Origin: Candidatus Sumerlaeota bacterium
Lineage (GTDB): Bacteria; Sumerlaeota; Sumerlaeia; JADFCT01
Length of the DNA stretch: 10,219 nucleotides
Assembly: GCA_026398575.1 (NCBI GenBank)
Contig: JAPLSP010000339.1
Span: forward strand, 1 to 10,219
Reading direction: 5' to 3'
Shown here: in pieces, positions 1 through 6,725 of the stretch
How positions within the stretch are numbered: the stretch's first letter is position 1
Layout of the letters: each line of letters begins with the position of its first letter
Position numbers and translations under genes: made by a program
The notes under the pieces: model-generated
Database searches by the model: none
What the model was told of the DNA's origin: nothing
What the model saw: the letters and a program-made list of their open reading frames with translations, nothing else

Positions 1-90
1 CCTTACTCCAAAAGCTGGCGCTCATCCTGATTGCATTCTCTTGCGCGGATTATGATGACGGCGGAGAGCAAGGTCTTTGCCTTGCCTCGG

Positions 91-96
91 AAAGGA
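91..96 (+). promoter_or_regulatory. Ribosome binding site deciding the start at 107
   Basis: AAAGGA sits 10 bases before the ATG at 107. It favours this ATG over the upstream in-frame TTG at 77, which would put ten polar residues ahead of the signal peptide. Confidence 0.5.
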
Positions 97-106
97 TGGC
101 CTGATT

Positions 107-3100
107 ATGGATCGGCTGCTTTTCTCGATTCAGCGGTTTGCATCTAGCTTAGTTTTGTTCGTTATCGCGAGTGTCTTCTGCAAGGCTGCCGAGAGCCTCA
201 ACAATGAATCGGCAAAACCAGAAACGTCTCTCATCCAAACGGCGACGCAAAATCTCGGTGTCACCCGCGGGATATGCGTCGTGCTGGGTGATCCGACGTG
301 CGAACTTGCGCTGAAGATGGCGCGGGAATCCGAACTGCTGATTTATGCTCAGATGCCCGACGCCGCCGACGTGGAGAAAGCGCGGCAGAAGGCGCATGAG
401 GCGGGATTCTATGGGACGCGCATCTATATCGAAAAAGGCGCCTATTCGAAATTATATCTTGCCGACAACATTGCCGATGCGCTTGTAGCGGTTGGCGAGG
501 CGGCGAACATGCCGCAAGCCGAGGCGAAGCGCGTTCTGCATCCGGGCGCCAAGGCATTGATTGCAGGAAAAGAACTGATCAAGCCGTCCGCTACCGGAAC
601 GGACGATTGGTCTCATCCCTATCACGGCCCCGATAACAATCCTTTATCGCGCGACCAGATCGCCCGCGCGCCATATCTGACGCAGTTCCTGTCCGATCCG
701 CGCTATGCGCCGGTGCCGCAGGTGGCCGTCGCGTCGGCGGGGCGCGTCTTCAAGTTATTCGGCCACATCGCCTTCAAAGCGCGCGAAGAGCCGTGGCTCA
801 ACACCCTCGCGGCCTTCAATGGCTATAACGGCGTCCTGCTTTGGCGCCGCGAGATTCCGCCCGCCCTGATGGTTCATCGCAGCACGCTCATCGCCACGCC
901 CACTGTCCTTTATTTCGGCGACGACAAATCCTGCAAAGTGATTGACGCCGCGACGGGCGAACTGCGCGACGAAATCGCGCCGCCCGAGGACGTGGCGGGC
1001 GGGACGTTCTGGAAATGGATGGCGCTCGAAAACGGCGCGCTCTATGCGCTGATCGGCGAACAGGAGGAACGCGATCCGGTCATCCGCGCGCGGCGCGAAA
1101 CGCATGGCTGGCCGTGGAATCCGCTCTCGCCCGGCTATAACAAGCCCGACCACACCTGGGGCTTCGGGCGAACGCTGCTGGCCATTGACCCGGCGACGAA
1201 AAAAATTCTTTGGCGCCATCAGGAGACGGAGCCCATAGACAGCCGCGCTCTCTGTATGAAGGATGGCCGCATCTACGCGTTTCGTTTCGGCGCCTACCTC
1301 GTCTGTCTTGACGCGAAGACCGGCAAGGAAATTTGGCGCAAGACCAAAGACAATGCGCATGAGCTGTTCGCCGCGCTCGGGCAGTATATGAATCGTCAGG
1401 GCTTTGCCACCAACTGGCGCACCACCGCATACCTGAAGTGCAGCGACAAGGCGCTCTATTTCGCCGGACCGCCGATAGGAACACTCCTGGCGGTTTCGGC
1501 CACCGATGGCAAGGTTCTTTGGACGCATCCTTACAACAACTACCAACTGCTGATCTGCGACGACGGCCTCTATGGCCTCAGCGGGCAAACCGACCGCGAT
1601 CCCGCCCGCAAGTTCAATCCGCTGACGGGCGAAATCCTGGCCGAGATCAAAATAGCCCGGCGGGCATGCACGCGCGTCACCGGTTCGGTGGACGCCATCT
1701 TTTGCCGCGCGGGAGAAGGTTCGACGCGGATTGACCGCGCCAGCAACCGTCCGCAGCTGGTCTCCCCGATGCGCCCGCAATGCCATGACGGCGTGACGAT
1801 CGCCAACGGGCTGCTTTATTGGTGGCCGTCCGTCTGCGACTGCAACCTGACGCTCTACGGCATCACCTGCCTCGGACCCGCAGGCGGTTTCGATTTCAAG
1901 CAGGAAGCCATCGCCGCCGAGCGCCTGGAATCCTTCGCCAAAAGCGGCGATGCGGTCGCGGGTTTGCCGGAGTCCGACGGCGACTGGCCCTCCTTCCGCG
2001 CGAACAACACGGCCTCGGTAACGTCCAAAGCCAGGATCCCCGCCAATGCCGCGCCATGCTGGAAGATTGAGCCATCCGCTACGTTTACGCCGACGGCGCC
2101 GACGGCCGCCGGCGGGCTGGCGTTCTTCGGCGGCTCGGATGGAATCGTCCGAGCGGTGGACGCGCAGACGGGAAATCAGCAATGGACGGCCTACACCGGT
2201 GGCCGGATTCAGTATCCGCCCACCATCTCGAAAGGCCGCGCCTACGTTGGTTCTGGCGATGGTTGGGTTTATTGCTTCGAGGCGAAGACGGGACGGCTGC
2301 TCTGGCGATTCCGCGCCGCGCCGGTCGAGCGGCGAATCCCCGTCTATGGCGAGTTGCAGTCCACGTGGCCCGCGGCCAGCGGTGTGCTCGTGAGCGAGGG
2401 AGTGGCTTACGTCGCGGCGGGCATCCTCAACTACGACGGCACGCACGTCTATGCGCTCGACGCCGCCACGGGCCGGATCAAATGGCAGAACAACTCCTCC
2501 GGTCAGCTTGATTCCGAATCCCGGAGCGGCGTCAGCGTGCAGGGCCACATGATGCTCGTGGATGGGAAACTTTACCTTGCCGGCGGCAATGCCGTCTCTC
2601 CGGCTGTTTACGACATCGCCGACGGGCGCTGCCTCAATGATCCGGGGATATTGCGGCAGGTGAATAACAACAATGTGCCGGGGAGCAGAAGCCCGCGTGG
2701 CAGCGAACTCTACGAAGCCGGCGGCAAAGTTCAGGTGTCCGGCAAACCGCTCTATGCCCACCCCCAATATGATGTCTATGACAACCAGGTTTCGAAAAAG
2801 ACACTGCTGGCCGCTACGGGTGACCGCGCCATTTCATGGAGCGACAATGCGAAGCTTGTCTGCTCTGTTCCCGGCGCGTCGAAGCCGGAGACGAAGTGGG
2901 GAAAGGACTGCAAAGGAAGCCTCGCCCTTGCCGTGGCGGCGAACGCCGTTGTCGTGGCGAAAGCGTCCGAAGTCGTCGCCTACGATTTGCAGGACGGCGC
3001 AACGCTCTGGACTCAGCCGCTGCCAGCCTCTCCCGCTCCTTTCGGTCTGGCGATCAGCAGCAATGGGGGAGTGATCGTCACGCTCGAAGGCGGCAAGGTT

Positions 3101-3139
3101 GTTTGCATTGGGATATCGTCATCCGCGCTGATGCATTAA
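107..3139 (+). CDS. Secreted PQQ-type beta-propeller protein with N-terminal Rossmann-like domain
   Basis: Exported protein of 1010 residues with unknown substrate. Residues 1-28 look like a signal peptide: basic start MDRLLFSIQR, then a hydrophobic core, then a possible cleavage site near CKA-AES. Residues about 50-155 resemble a Rossmann or degenerate SAM-methyltransferase-like domain (CVVLGDPTCELAL, then YLADNIADALV). From about 205 on there are at least nine PQQ-like propeller blades with the motif xDxxTGxxxW, near residues 240, 280, 365, 402, 465, 685, 728, 786 and 960. DWPSFRANN near residue 626 looks like the start of a second propeller, so the protein probably carries two. A cysteine cluster lies at C577, C579 and C588 (CDCNLTLYGITC). 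I see no haem-binding CxxCH and no clear lipobox. The ATG at 107 is chosen over an in-frame TTG at 77 because AAAGGA lies 10 bases before it and the signal peptide begins there. The fold call is firm. A BamB-like, dehydrogenase or sugar-binding role cannot be told apart. Confidence 0.85.
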   Translation: MDRLLFSIQRFASSLVLFVIASVFCKAAESLNNESAKPETSLIQTATQNLGVTRGICVVLGDPTCELALKMARESELLIYAQMPDAADVEKARQKAHEAGFYGTRIYIEKGAYSKLYLADNIADALVAVGEAANMPQAEAKRVLHPGAKALIAGKELIKPSATGTDDWSHPYHGPDNNPLSRDQIARAPYLTQFLSDPRYAPVPQVAVASAGRVFKLFGHIAFKAREEPWLNTLAAFNGYNGVLLWRREIPPALMVHRSTLIATPTVLYFGDDKSCKVIDAATGELRDEIAPPEDVAGGTFWKWMALENGALYALIGEQEERDPVIRARRETHGWPWNPLSPGYNKPDHTWGFGRTLLAIDPATKKILWRHQETEPIDSRALCMKDGRIYAFRFGAYLVCLDAKTGKEIWRKTKDNAHELFAALGQYMNRQGFATNWRTTAYLKCSDKALYFAGPPIGTLLAVSATDGKVLWTHPYNNYQLLICDDGLYGLSGQTDRDPARKFNPLTGEILAEIKIARRACTRVTGSVDAIFCRAGEGSTRIDRASNRPQLVSPMRPQCHDGVTIANGLLYWWPSVCDCNLTLYGITCLGPAGGFDFKQEAIAAERLESFAKSGDAVAGLPESDGDWPSFRANNTASVTSKARIPANAAPCWKIEPSATFTPTAPTAAGGLAFFGGSDGIVRAVDAQTGNQQWTAYTGGRIQYPPTISKGRAYVGSGDGWVYCFEAKTGRLLWRFRAAPVERRIPVYGELQSTWPAASGVLVSEGVAYVAAGILNYDGTHVYALDAATGRIKWQNNSSGQLDSESRSGVSVQGHMMLVDGKLYLAGGNAVSPAVYDIADGRCLNDPGILRQVNNNNVPGSRSPRGSELYEAGGKVQVSGKPLYAHPQYDVYDNQVSKKTLLAATGDRAISWSDNAKLVCSVPGASKPETKWGKDCKGSLALAVAANAVVVAKASEVVAYDLQDGATLWTQPLPASPAPFGLAISSNGGVIVTLEGGKVVCIGISSSALMH

Positions 3140-3200
3140 CACGCCATTGAATTGGCCTTGACTGAAACGCGCAAGGCGCAGGAAACTATCAAAGACTTTG

Positions 3201-3207
3201 GAAGGAG
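3201..3207 (+). promoter_or_regulatory. Strong Shine-Dalgarno deciding the protease start
   Basis: GAAGGAG, 7 bases before the ATG at 3215. It is the best ribosome binding site in the window and rules against the longer TTG-initiated reading at 3152. Confidence 0.65.
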
Positions 3208-3214
3208 CGGCGCC

Positions 3215-3634
3215 ATGGGAGAAGTGATTGTTGATATTGATTTGGAAAATTGCATAGATCGGTTGGCATGTATTGATGGCCGCCTTGCGAAGGCCAGTTT
3301 GAGAAAATGGAGTACGAAAGCGGTTGTTGACACGGGAGCGGTAATGCTGACATTGCCACAGGATGTCGTTGAAAAGCTAGGGTTGAATGAATTGCGGCGG
3401 GCAATTGTGCGCTACCCCGATGAACGCTGTGAAGAGCGCCCGATTGCCGGTCCGGTTTGGCTGCAGGTAGGCGAGCGCTCGATGATCGCGGAATGTGTGG
3501 TGATGCCTCCGGCCAGCGAGCCACTCTTGGGGCAAATCCCTCTGGAAGCCATGGACTTGGTGGTGGATTGTCAACGCAATATCCTTGGCCCTCGACCCGA
3601 ATCCCCCATCTATCCGATGCTGAACCTTAGATGA
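3215..3634 (+). CDS. Retropepsin-like (clan AA) aspartic protease
   Basis: Small protein of 139 residues with the single-domain retropepsin-like fold. The catalytic motif VVDTGA has its aspartate at residue 39 (D39-T40-G41), preceded by a beta-rich N-terminus and followed by LPQDVVEKLGL. The second family hallmark, LLGQIPLEAMDLVVD at about 104-118, matches the LLGxxxLE segment of bacterial clan AA proteases. Active enzymes of this type work as homodimers, each giving one DTG. No signal peptide or membrane segment is visible, so it should be cytoplasmic. The ATG at 3215 is preferred over a TTG at 3152 because GAAGGAG lies 7 bases upstream. The first 100 bases after 3220 hold only 42 G or C, whereas 44 of 60 bases at 2101-2160 are G or C, so this gene may have been acquired separately. 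The substrate is unknown. It lies 75 bases after the propeller gene but need not share its transcript. Confidence 0.75.
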   Translation: MGEVIVDIDLENCIDRLACIDGRLAKASLRKWSTKAVVDTGAVMLTLPQDVVEKLGLNELRRAIVRYPDERCEERPIAGPVWLQVGERSMIAECVVMPPASEPLLGQIPLEAMDLVVDCQRNILGPRPESPIYPMLNLR

Positions 3635-3673
3635 TTTTATCCTGTTTCACGCGTTGGATTTTCGCTCTTTCGT

Positions 3674-3688
3674 GGCGCCTTTTGCGCC
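3674..3688. terminator. Short stem-loop between convergent genes (weak terminator candidate)
   Basis: GGCGC-CTTTT-GCGCC forms a perfect 5-bp GC stem with a 5-base loop, ending one base past the stop codon of the leftward gene at 3689. It sits in the only gap between convergent genes, where a bidirectional terminator would be expected. Neither strand has a clean U-tract after the stem, so termination is a weak inference. Confidence 0.25.
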
Positions 3689-5578
3689 TCAATCCAGCGG
3701 AAACCGCAGGCGCGCAGTGAGGCTGTCGGTGGTCGGGGTGACGGTCAGGCTGGCCGCTTTAAGGCCAGACAGGGCGCCGATGAGACTGCGCGCGCGCGAC
3801 CAGGTTTGCCGCGTGTCTTTATCCCAAAACGAAACCGATTCGATCAATGCGGCCAATGCCTTGCGCAGGCTGGGGAAGTTCGCATATACCAGCAACGCCG
3901 CATGTCGCGAGGACTCGGGCGTTTCGAGACGTTTCCATTCGGGCGATTCGGTTATTGACGGGCGTTCTTTCCTCGCGGTCGCGGCGCACGTCTCCGGCAC
4001 GCCGGCGCCGAGGCTGGCAAGGAACGATGTGCCGCGCGTCTCGAATTCCGCAGGGCCCAGCAACGTCTGCGCGCGCATGATCGCTCCCTGCGGCGTTTCA
4101 AACAGCGTCTTTCCCGCCGTCGCGGACGAAATGGCGGAGTTCGAAGATGGAGCGGCTGACTTCAGGAGCGCCTGCAATTTCGTGGACGGCGTCGCCGGCG
4201 CCATGACATGAATTTCCGGAATCGGTCCGATCAATCCCGGCTTTATCCCCATGATGGCCACCGTAAGGTCGCCGCCGAAATGCGGCATCGCGTCGCGCCC
4301 GAAATCGAATCCGAACGGCGCCTGAAATAGATACCACCAGTCCGCCAGCGCCTTGGCGTTGCGTTCGCTTCTTTCCCGCGCCTTGGCCTGTTCGCGCGCT
4401 TCCTTGTCGCTATGAGGAAGCGGCGGAGGGTATTGCGTCCAGAGGTCGTAGAAGTAGGCGAGGGCGGCGGACGGATCGGGACTGGATGCCGAAATCATCA
4501 GCGCCGTCTCGGCGGGCAATTCGATATGCGCGGTTGTGTTCGCATCCACCGGCGGGAACATCGCGTTCATTGCGGCGCGTCCAGAGGCGGTATATCGCAA
4601 CCGCGCCTCCAGCGATACGATGGCGCCGGACCGCAGCTCCGCCTCCAGCATCGCGTAGCGGGTGGATTCCCTTTGCAGATAGATGCGCCGGAGTGGGGAA
4701 TACTCCAGTTCCGCCTTTTCAGGAAACAGCGCCAGATAGTCCCGCAAAGCCTGAGCCGGCGCAATCCGGGCGGAAGCCGCGGCTTCGGCGTTCCGAGTTC
4801 CGAGTTCCGAGTTCCGAGCCTTTCCTCCTGTCTCCCCTTTCCCCTCTCCCCTCTCTCCTTTTCTTTCTCCAGCCTCCAGCCTCTGCTCTCTGAATCGGTT
4901 GATGACTTCTTTCAGATAGGCCGAATCCGCTGTGCGCAGCGATAAGACGACGGCGTTTCCCAGCCGGATAAATGCAAAACCATGCTTCGCCTTGGGGGCG
5001 TCGTAGAGATACATCCGCACGCCGCGATATCGTTTGGTTTTCATGCGCAGGTCGGGATAGTAAGCGGCGGCCAGTTGCGCGGTCTCTTCCATAAATCCGA
5101 TGTCGGCGCGCGTCAAGGCGAGGAATCCCGGGCGTTCGGGGCGGGCGGCGCAGGGGAAAAAGCCGATCATGGCCTCCTGTCCGAAATAGCGCTTGAGGAA
5201 CGCCCTTCCAATGGCGAGCTTGGCCTGAATCCCCGCCGAATTCGCTTCCTGGACGTACTGCCGCCAATCGTCATCCGTCAGCAGGTAGGCAGCCAGATCA
5301 ATATTGTTTTCCACTTCCTTTAAAACGCGGCTTTGCTCCAGCCGCACGATCGTGCTGGTCAGATGATTCACTTCGATCACGGCGGAGGGATTGTCCGGGA
5401 CAAGCGCGCCCAGCGGCCCGTAATAAACGGGATCGCGATGCAGCCAGATCGCCACATAAAGCGCCCCCAACAGCACAGCCCCTATCATCACAAGGATGAC
5501 GGCTACGCGCAACAACCGCCGGCGCCAGCGCCGGGGAACGGCAGGAACCCCCACCATAGGGACAGCAACACCCATCAT
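3689..5578 (-). CDS. Membrane-anchored protein of unknown function, DUF3352-like
   Basis: Protein of 629 residues. A basic patch (PRRWRRRLLR, 15-24) precedes one hydrophobic segment at about 24-46, giving a single N-terminal anchor with a large extracytoplasmic part. The ectodomain opens with LVPDNPSAVIEVNHL and later holds FGGDLTVAIMG near 434-444. Both patterns recall the DUF3352 type of bacterial surface proteins, whose function is not known to me. Residues about 232-266 are a low-complexity stretch rich in G, E, R and K, encoded by a tandem-repeat and pyrimidine tract. It looks inserted and keeps the frame. A second charged stretch (about 390-410) may be helical. Two ATG codons occur at 5578 and 5575; GGAG and GAAGAG lie just upstream of 5578. 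It follows the UbiA-like gene by 59 bases on the same strand and may share its transcript. The family assignment is tentative; the reading frame is firm. Confidence 0.7.
   Translation of the reverse strand: MMGVAVPMVGVPAVPRRWRRRLLRVAVILVMIGAVLLGALYVAIWLHRDPVYYGPLGALVPDNPSAVIEVNHLTSTIVRLEQSRVLKEVENNIDLAAYLLTDDDWRQYVQEANSAGIQAKLAIGRAFLKRYFGQEAMIGFFPCAARPERPGFLALTRADIGFMEETAQLAAAYYPDLRMKTKRYRGVRMYLYDAPKAKHGFAFIRLGNAVVLSLRTADSAYLKEVINRFREQRLEAGERKGERGEGKGETGGKARNSELGTRNAEAAASARIAPAQALRDYLALFPEKAELEYSPLRRIYLQRESTRYAMLEAELRSGAIVSLEARLRYTASGRAAMNAMFPPVDANTTAHIELPAETALMISASSPDPSAALAYFYDLWTQYPPPLPHSDKEAREQAKARERSERNAKALADWWYLFQAPFGFDFGRDAMPHFGGDLTVAIMGIKPGLIGPIPEIHVMAPATPSTKLQALLKSAAPSSNSAISSATAGKTLFETPQGAIMRAQTLLGPAEFETRGTSFLASLGAGVPETCAATARKERPSITESPEWKRLETPESSRHAALLVYANFPSLRKALAALIESVSFWDKDTRQTWSRARSLIGALSGLKAASLTVTPTTDSLTARLRFPLD
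4790..4889. repeat. Compound simple repeat: four 7-bp units plus polypyrimidine tract, inside a gene
   Basis: Four exact head-to-tail copies of GTTCCGA span 4790-4817. From 4819 to 4870, 51 of 52 bases are pyrimidines (the exception is a G at 4830). Two copies of CCAGCCT follow at 4869-4882. The block lies inside the leftward membrane-protein gene and is read there as a charged low-complexity peptide around residues 232-266. The repeat is seen directly; that it is an interspersed element or insertion is inference. Confidence 0.85.
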
Positions 5579-5592
5579 AAAATCTCTTCTCC

Positions 5593-5618
5593 GCGTCCCT
5601 TGCGTCCCTTAGTCCCTT
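5593..5618. repeat. Short tandem repeat of 9-bp units between genes
   Basis: GCGTCCCTT occurs twice in exact tandem (5593-5601, 5602-5610), followed by a shortened copy AGTCCCTT (5611-5618). It lies in the 59-base gap between the UbiA-like gene and the membrane-protein gene, ending 14 bases before the ATG at 5578 on the minus strand, close to that gene's ribosome binding site. Confidence 0.75.
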
Positions 5619-5623
5619 GCCCA

Positions 5624-5635
5624 AAAGCCGGCTTT
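5624..5635. other. Perfect 12-bp palindrome after the UbiA stop
   Basis: AAAGCCGGCTTT is its own reverse complement and begins two bases after the TAG stop of the UbiA-like gene (5638-5640), reading leftward. It could fold only with a tight loop and has no following U-run, so a terminator role is doubtful. It could be a protein-binding site or chance. Confidence 0.3.
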
Positions 5636-5637
5636 CC

Positions 5638-6537
5638 CTACCCATAAAGAATAGACAGCACTGCCGCCAGCCACAAAATCAGGTTTCCGATCATCCATTT
5701 ATCCGTCAGCAACACCGTCTCCGGCTCGCCGCCCTTGTCGCGCCGATACGCCAGATACAGATAGCGGGAGATTCCATAGACGACGAACGGCAGCGTATAG
5801 ACCATCGGCGAGGAGCCGTCGCTCAGCCGTCCGGCGCCGATGGCGTGCGATGAAGTGGTATAGAGCGCGTAGCTGACGACGGTGGCCGCCGTCGCGACGG
5901 ATATCATCTGATCCAAAAAGCCGGACGAATATTCTTCCAAGACAGGGCGGTGCGAGTGCGCATTATCTGCCAGCAGCAGCAGCTCGTGCCGGCGCTTGCA
6001 GGTCGCCAGGAACAGCGCGAGAAAGAACGTGCAGGCCAGAAACCATGACGTCATCGCTATTTCAGGACCGCCCGCCATGCGGATGGCCAGCACGCCCGCG
6101 ATCGCCCGCAGCACAAATCCCAACGCCAGAATCATCAGGTCCAAAATCACCACGTGCTTGAGATGGAAGGAATAGCCGCTGATCAGCAGCAGGTAAACGA
6201 GCGAACAGTATCCGAACTGCCGGTTGATCAGAAAGGCGCCCGTCAGCGCGCCGGCGCAAATCACGAGCGCCGCGACCGCCGCCACGGAAACCGGCAGCCG
6301 CCCCGAAGCGATCGGGCGTTTGCGTTTGACCGGATGCGCCTGATCCGATTTCAGATCGGCGATGTCATTGAAGATATAGATGACGCCCGACAGCGCGCAA
6401 AAAACGATGAAGCCCTCCACGGCCCTCGCCACTAGAGCATAATCATGCAAATGCTTCGAGAGCAGCAACCCGGCGAAAAGCAGCAGGTTTTTCGTCCACT
6501 GCTTCGGGCGCAATGACTGAATCAGGGCGGTGACCAT
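5638..6537 (-). CDS. UbiA-family decaprenyl-phosphate phosphoribosyltransferase homologue (DPPR synthase type)
   Basis: Integral membrane prenyltransferase of 299 residues with about nine hydrophobic helices. In the DPPR-synthase branch of UbiA the enzyme moves phosphoribose from PRPP to polyprenyl phosphate. This is the first lipid step toward decaprenyl-phospho-arabinose in mycobacteria. Key motifs (numbered from the ATG at 6537): the opening SLRPKQWTKNLLLFAG typical of this branch; the aspartate motif NDIADLKSD at 57-65 followed by HPVKRKRPIASG; and the second conserved region DLMILALGFVLRAIAG from about 133. KRPIASG and WTKN separate it from quinone and haem UbiA enzymes. Starts: the ATG at 6537 gives the family-like N-terminus. 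A TTG at 6558 would add seven residues without a ribosome binding site. GGGAG lies 12 bases before 6537, a rather long spacing. No dprE1/dprE2-like oxidoreductase genes lie in the window. The nearest partners are the glycosyltransferase fusion upstream and the DUF3352-like gene downstream. Confidence 0.85.
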   Translation of the reverse strand: MVTALIQSLRPKQWTKNLLLFAGLLLSKHLHDYALVARAVEGFIVFCALSGVIYIFNDIADLKSDQAHPVKRKRPIASGRLPVSVAAVAALVICAGALTGAFLINRQFGYCSLVYLLLISGYSFHLKHVVILDLMILALGFVLRAIAGVLAIRMAGGPEIAMTSWFLACTFFLALFLATCKRRHELLLLADNAHSHRPVLEEYSSGFLDQMISVATAATVVSYALYTTSSHAIGAGRLSDGSSPMVYTLPFVVYGISRYLYLAYRRDKGGEPETVLLTDKWMIGNLILWLAAVLSILYG

Positions 6538-6584
6538 GGGGCCATACAACTCCCGCAAAGGAATACGGAGCGGATGCTATGGCA

Positions 6585-6598
6585 GGACGCTCTCGTCC
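6585..6598. other. Small hairpin in the leader of the UbiA-like gene
   Basis: GGACG-CTCT-CGTCC forms a 5-bp stem with a 4-base loop, 48 bases upstream of the ATG at 6537 on the minus strand. It lies between that start and the tandem repeat at 6621-6660. The 188-base gap here (6538-6725) is the longest in the leftward block. A regulatory role is unproven. Confidence 0.3.
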
Positions 6599-6620
6599 GT
6601 CCAGCGAAATGCCCTGCCCG

Positions 6621-6660
6621 ACTCCCGCACTCCCGCACTCTCGCACTCTCGCACTCTCGC
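6621..6660. repeat. Five tandem 8-bp units between genes
   Basis: Forty bases made of exactly five 8-bp units: ACTCCCGC twice, then ACTCTCGC three times. The block lies in the gap between the glycosyltransferase fusion and the UbiA-like gene. Only one base differs between the two unit types and each type is clustered, which suggests expansion by slippage. Confidence 0.9.
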
Positions 6661-6725
6661 AGCATTGCCGTCTCGCCTTCCGCGTCCGTAACGAAGCGCA
6701 GCGGAGTCAGGACATCCGCCTCAGG

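Noticed and set aside
51..56. TATGAT as a -10 promoter box before the propeller gene
   Set aside because: No good -35 box lies 16-18 bases upstream; TTGCAT at 31-36 leaves only a 14-base spacer.
3..104. Possible C-terminal tail of an upstream gene, open from the left edge to a TGA at 102-104
   Set aside because: Only 33 codons are visible with no recognisable motif. A stop-free run this short is expected by chance at this composition, although the 2-base spacing to the ATG at 107 would suit an operon.
755..2767. Open frame of 670 codons on the - strand opposite the propeller gene
   Set aside because: No domain is recognisable, and the + strand shows signal peptide and repeated propeller motifs over the same bases. 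The long antisense frame follows from third-position GC bias.
3158..3189. TTGACT as a -35 box for a separate protease promoter
   Set aside because: No acceptable -10 hexamer occurs at 16-18 bases; the nearest candidate, AACTAT, is at 20 and matches poorly.
4412..4945. + strand frame of 177 codons across the repeat in the membrane-protein gene
   Set aside because: It is a shadow of the minus-strand gene; its low-complexity centre is just the repeat read on the other strand.
6621..6660. CRISPR array
   Set aside because: The units are 8 bp and directly adjacent with no spacers, and there is no cas gene in the window.
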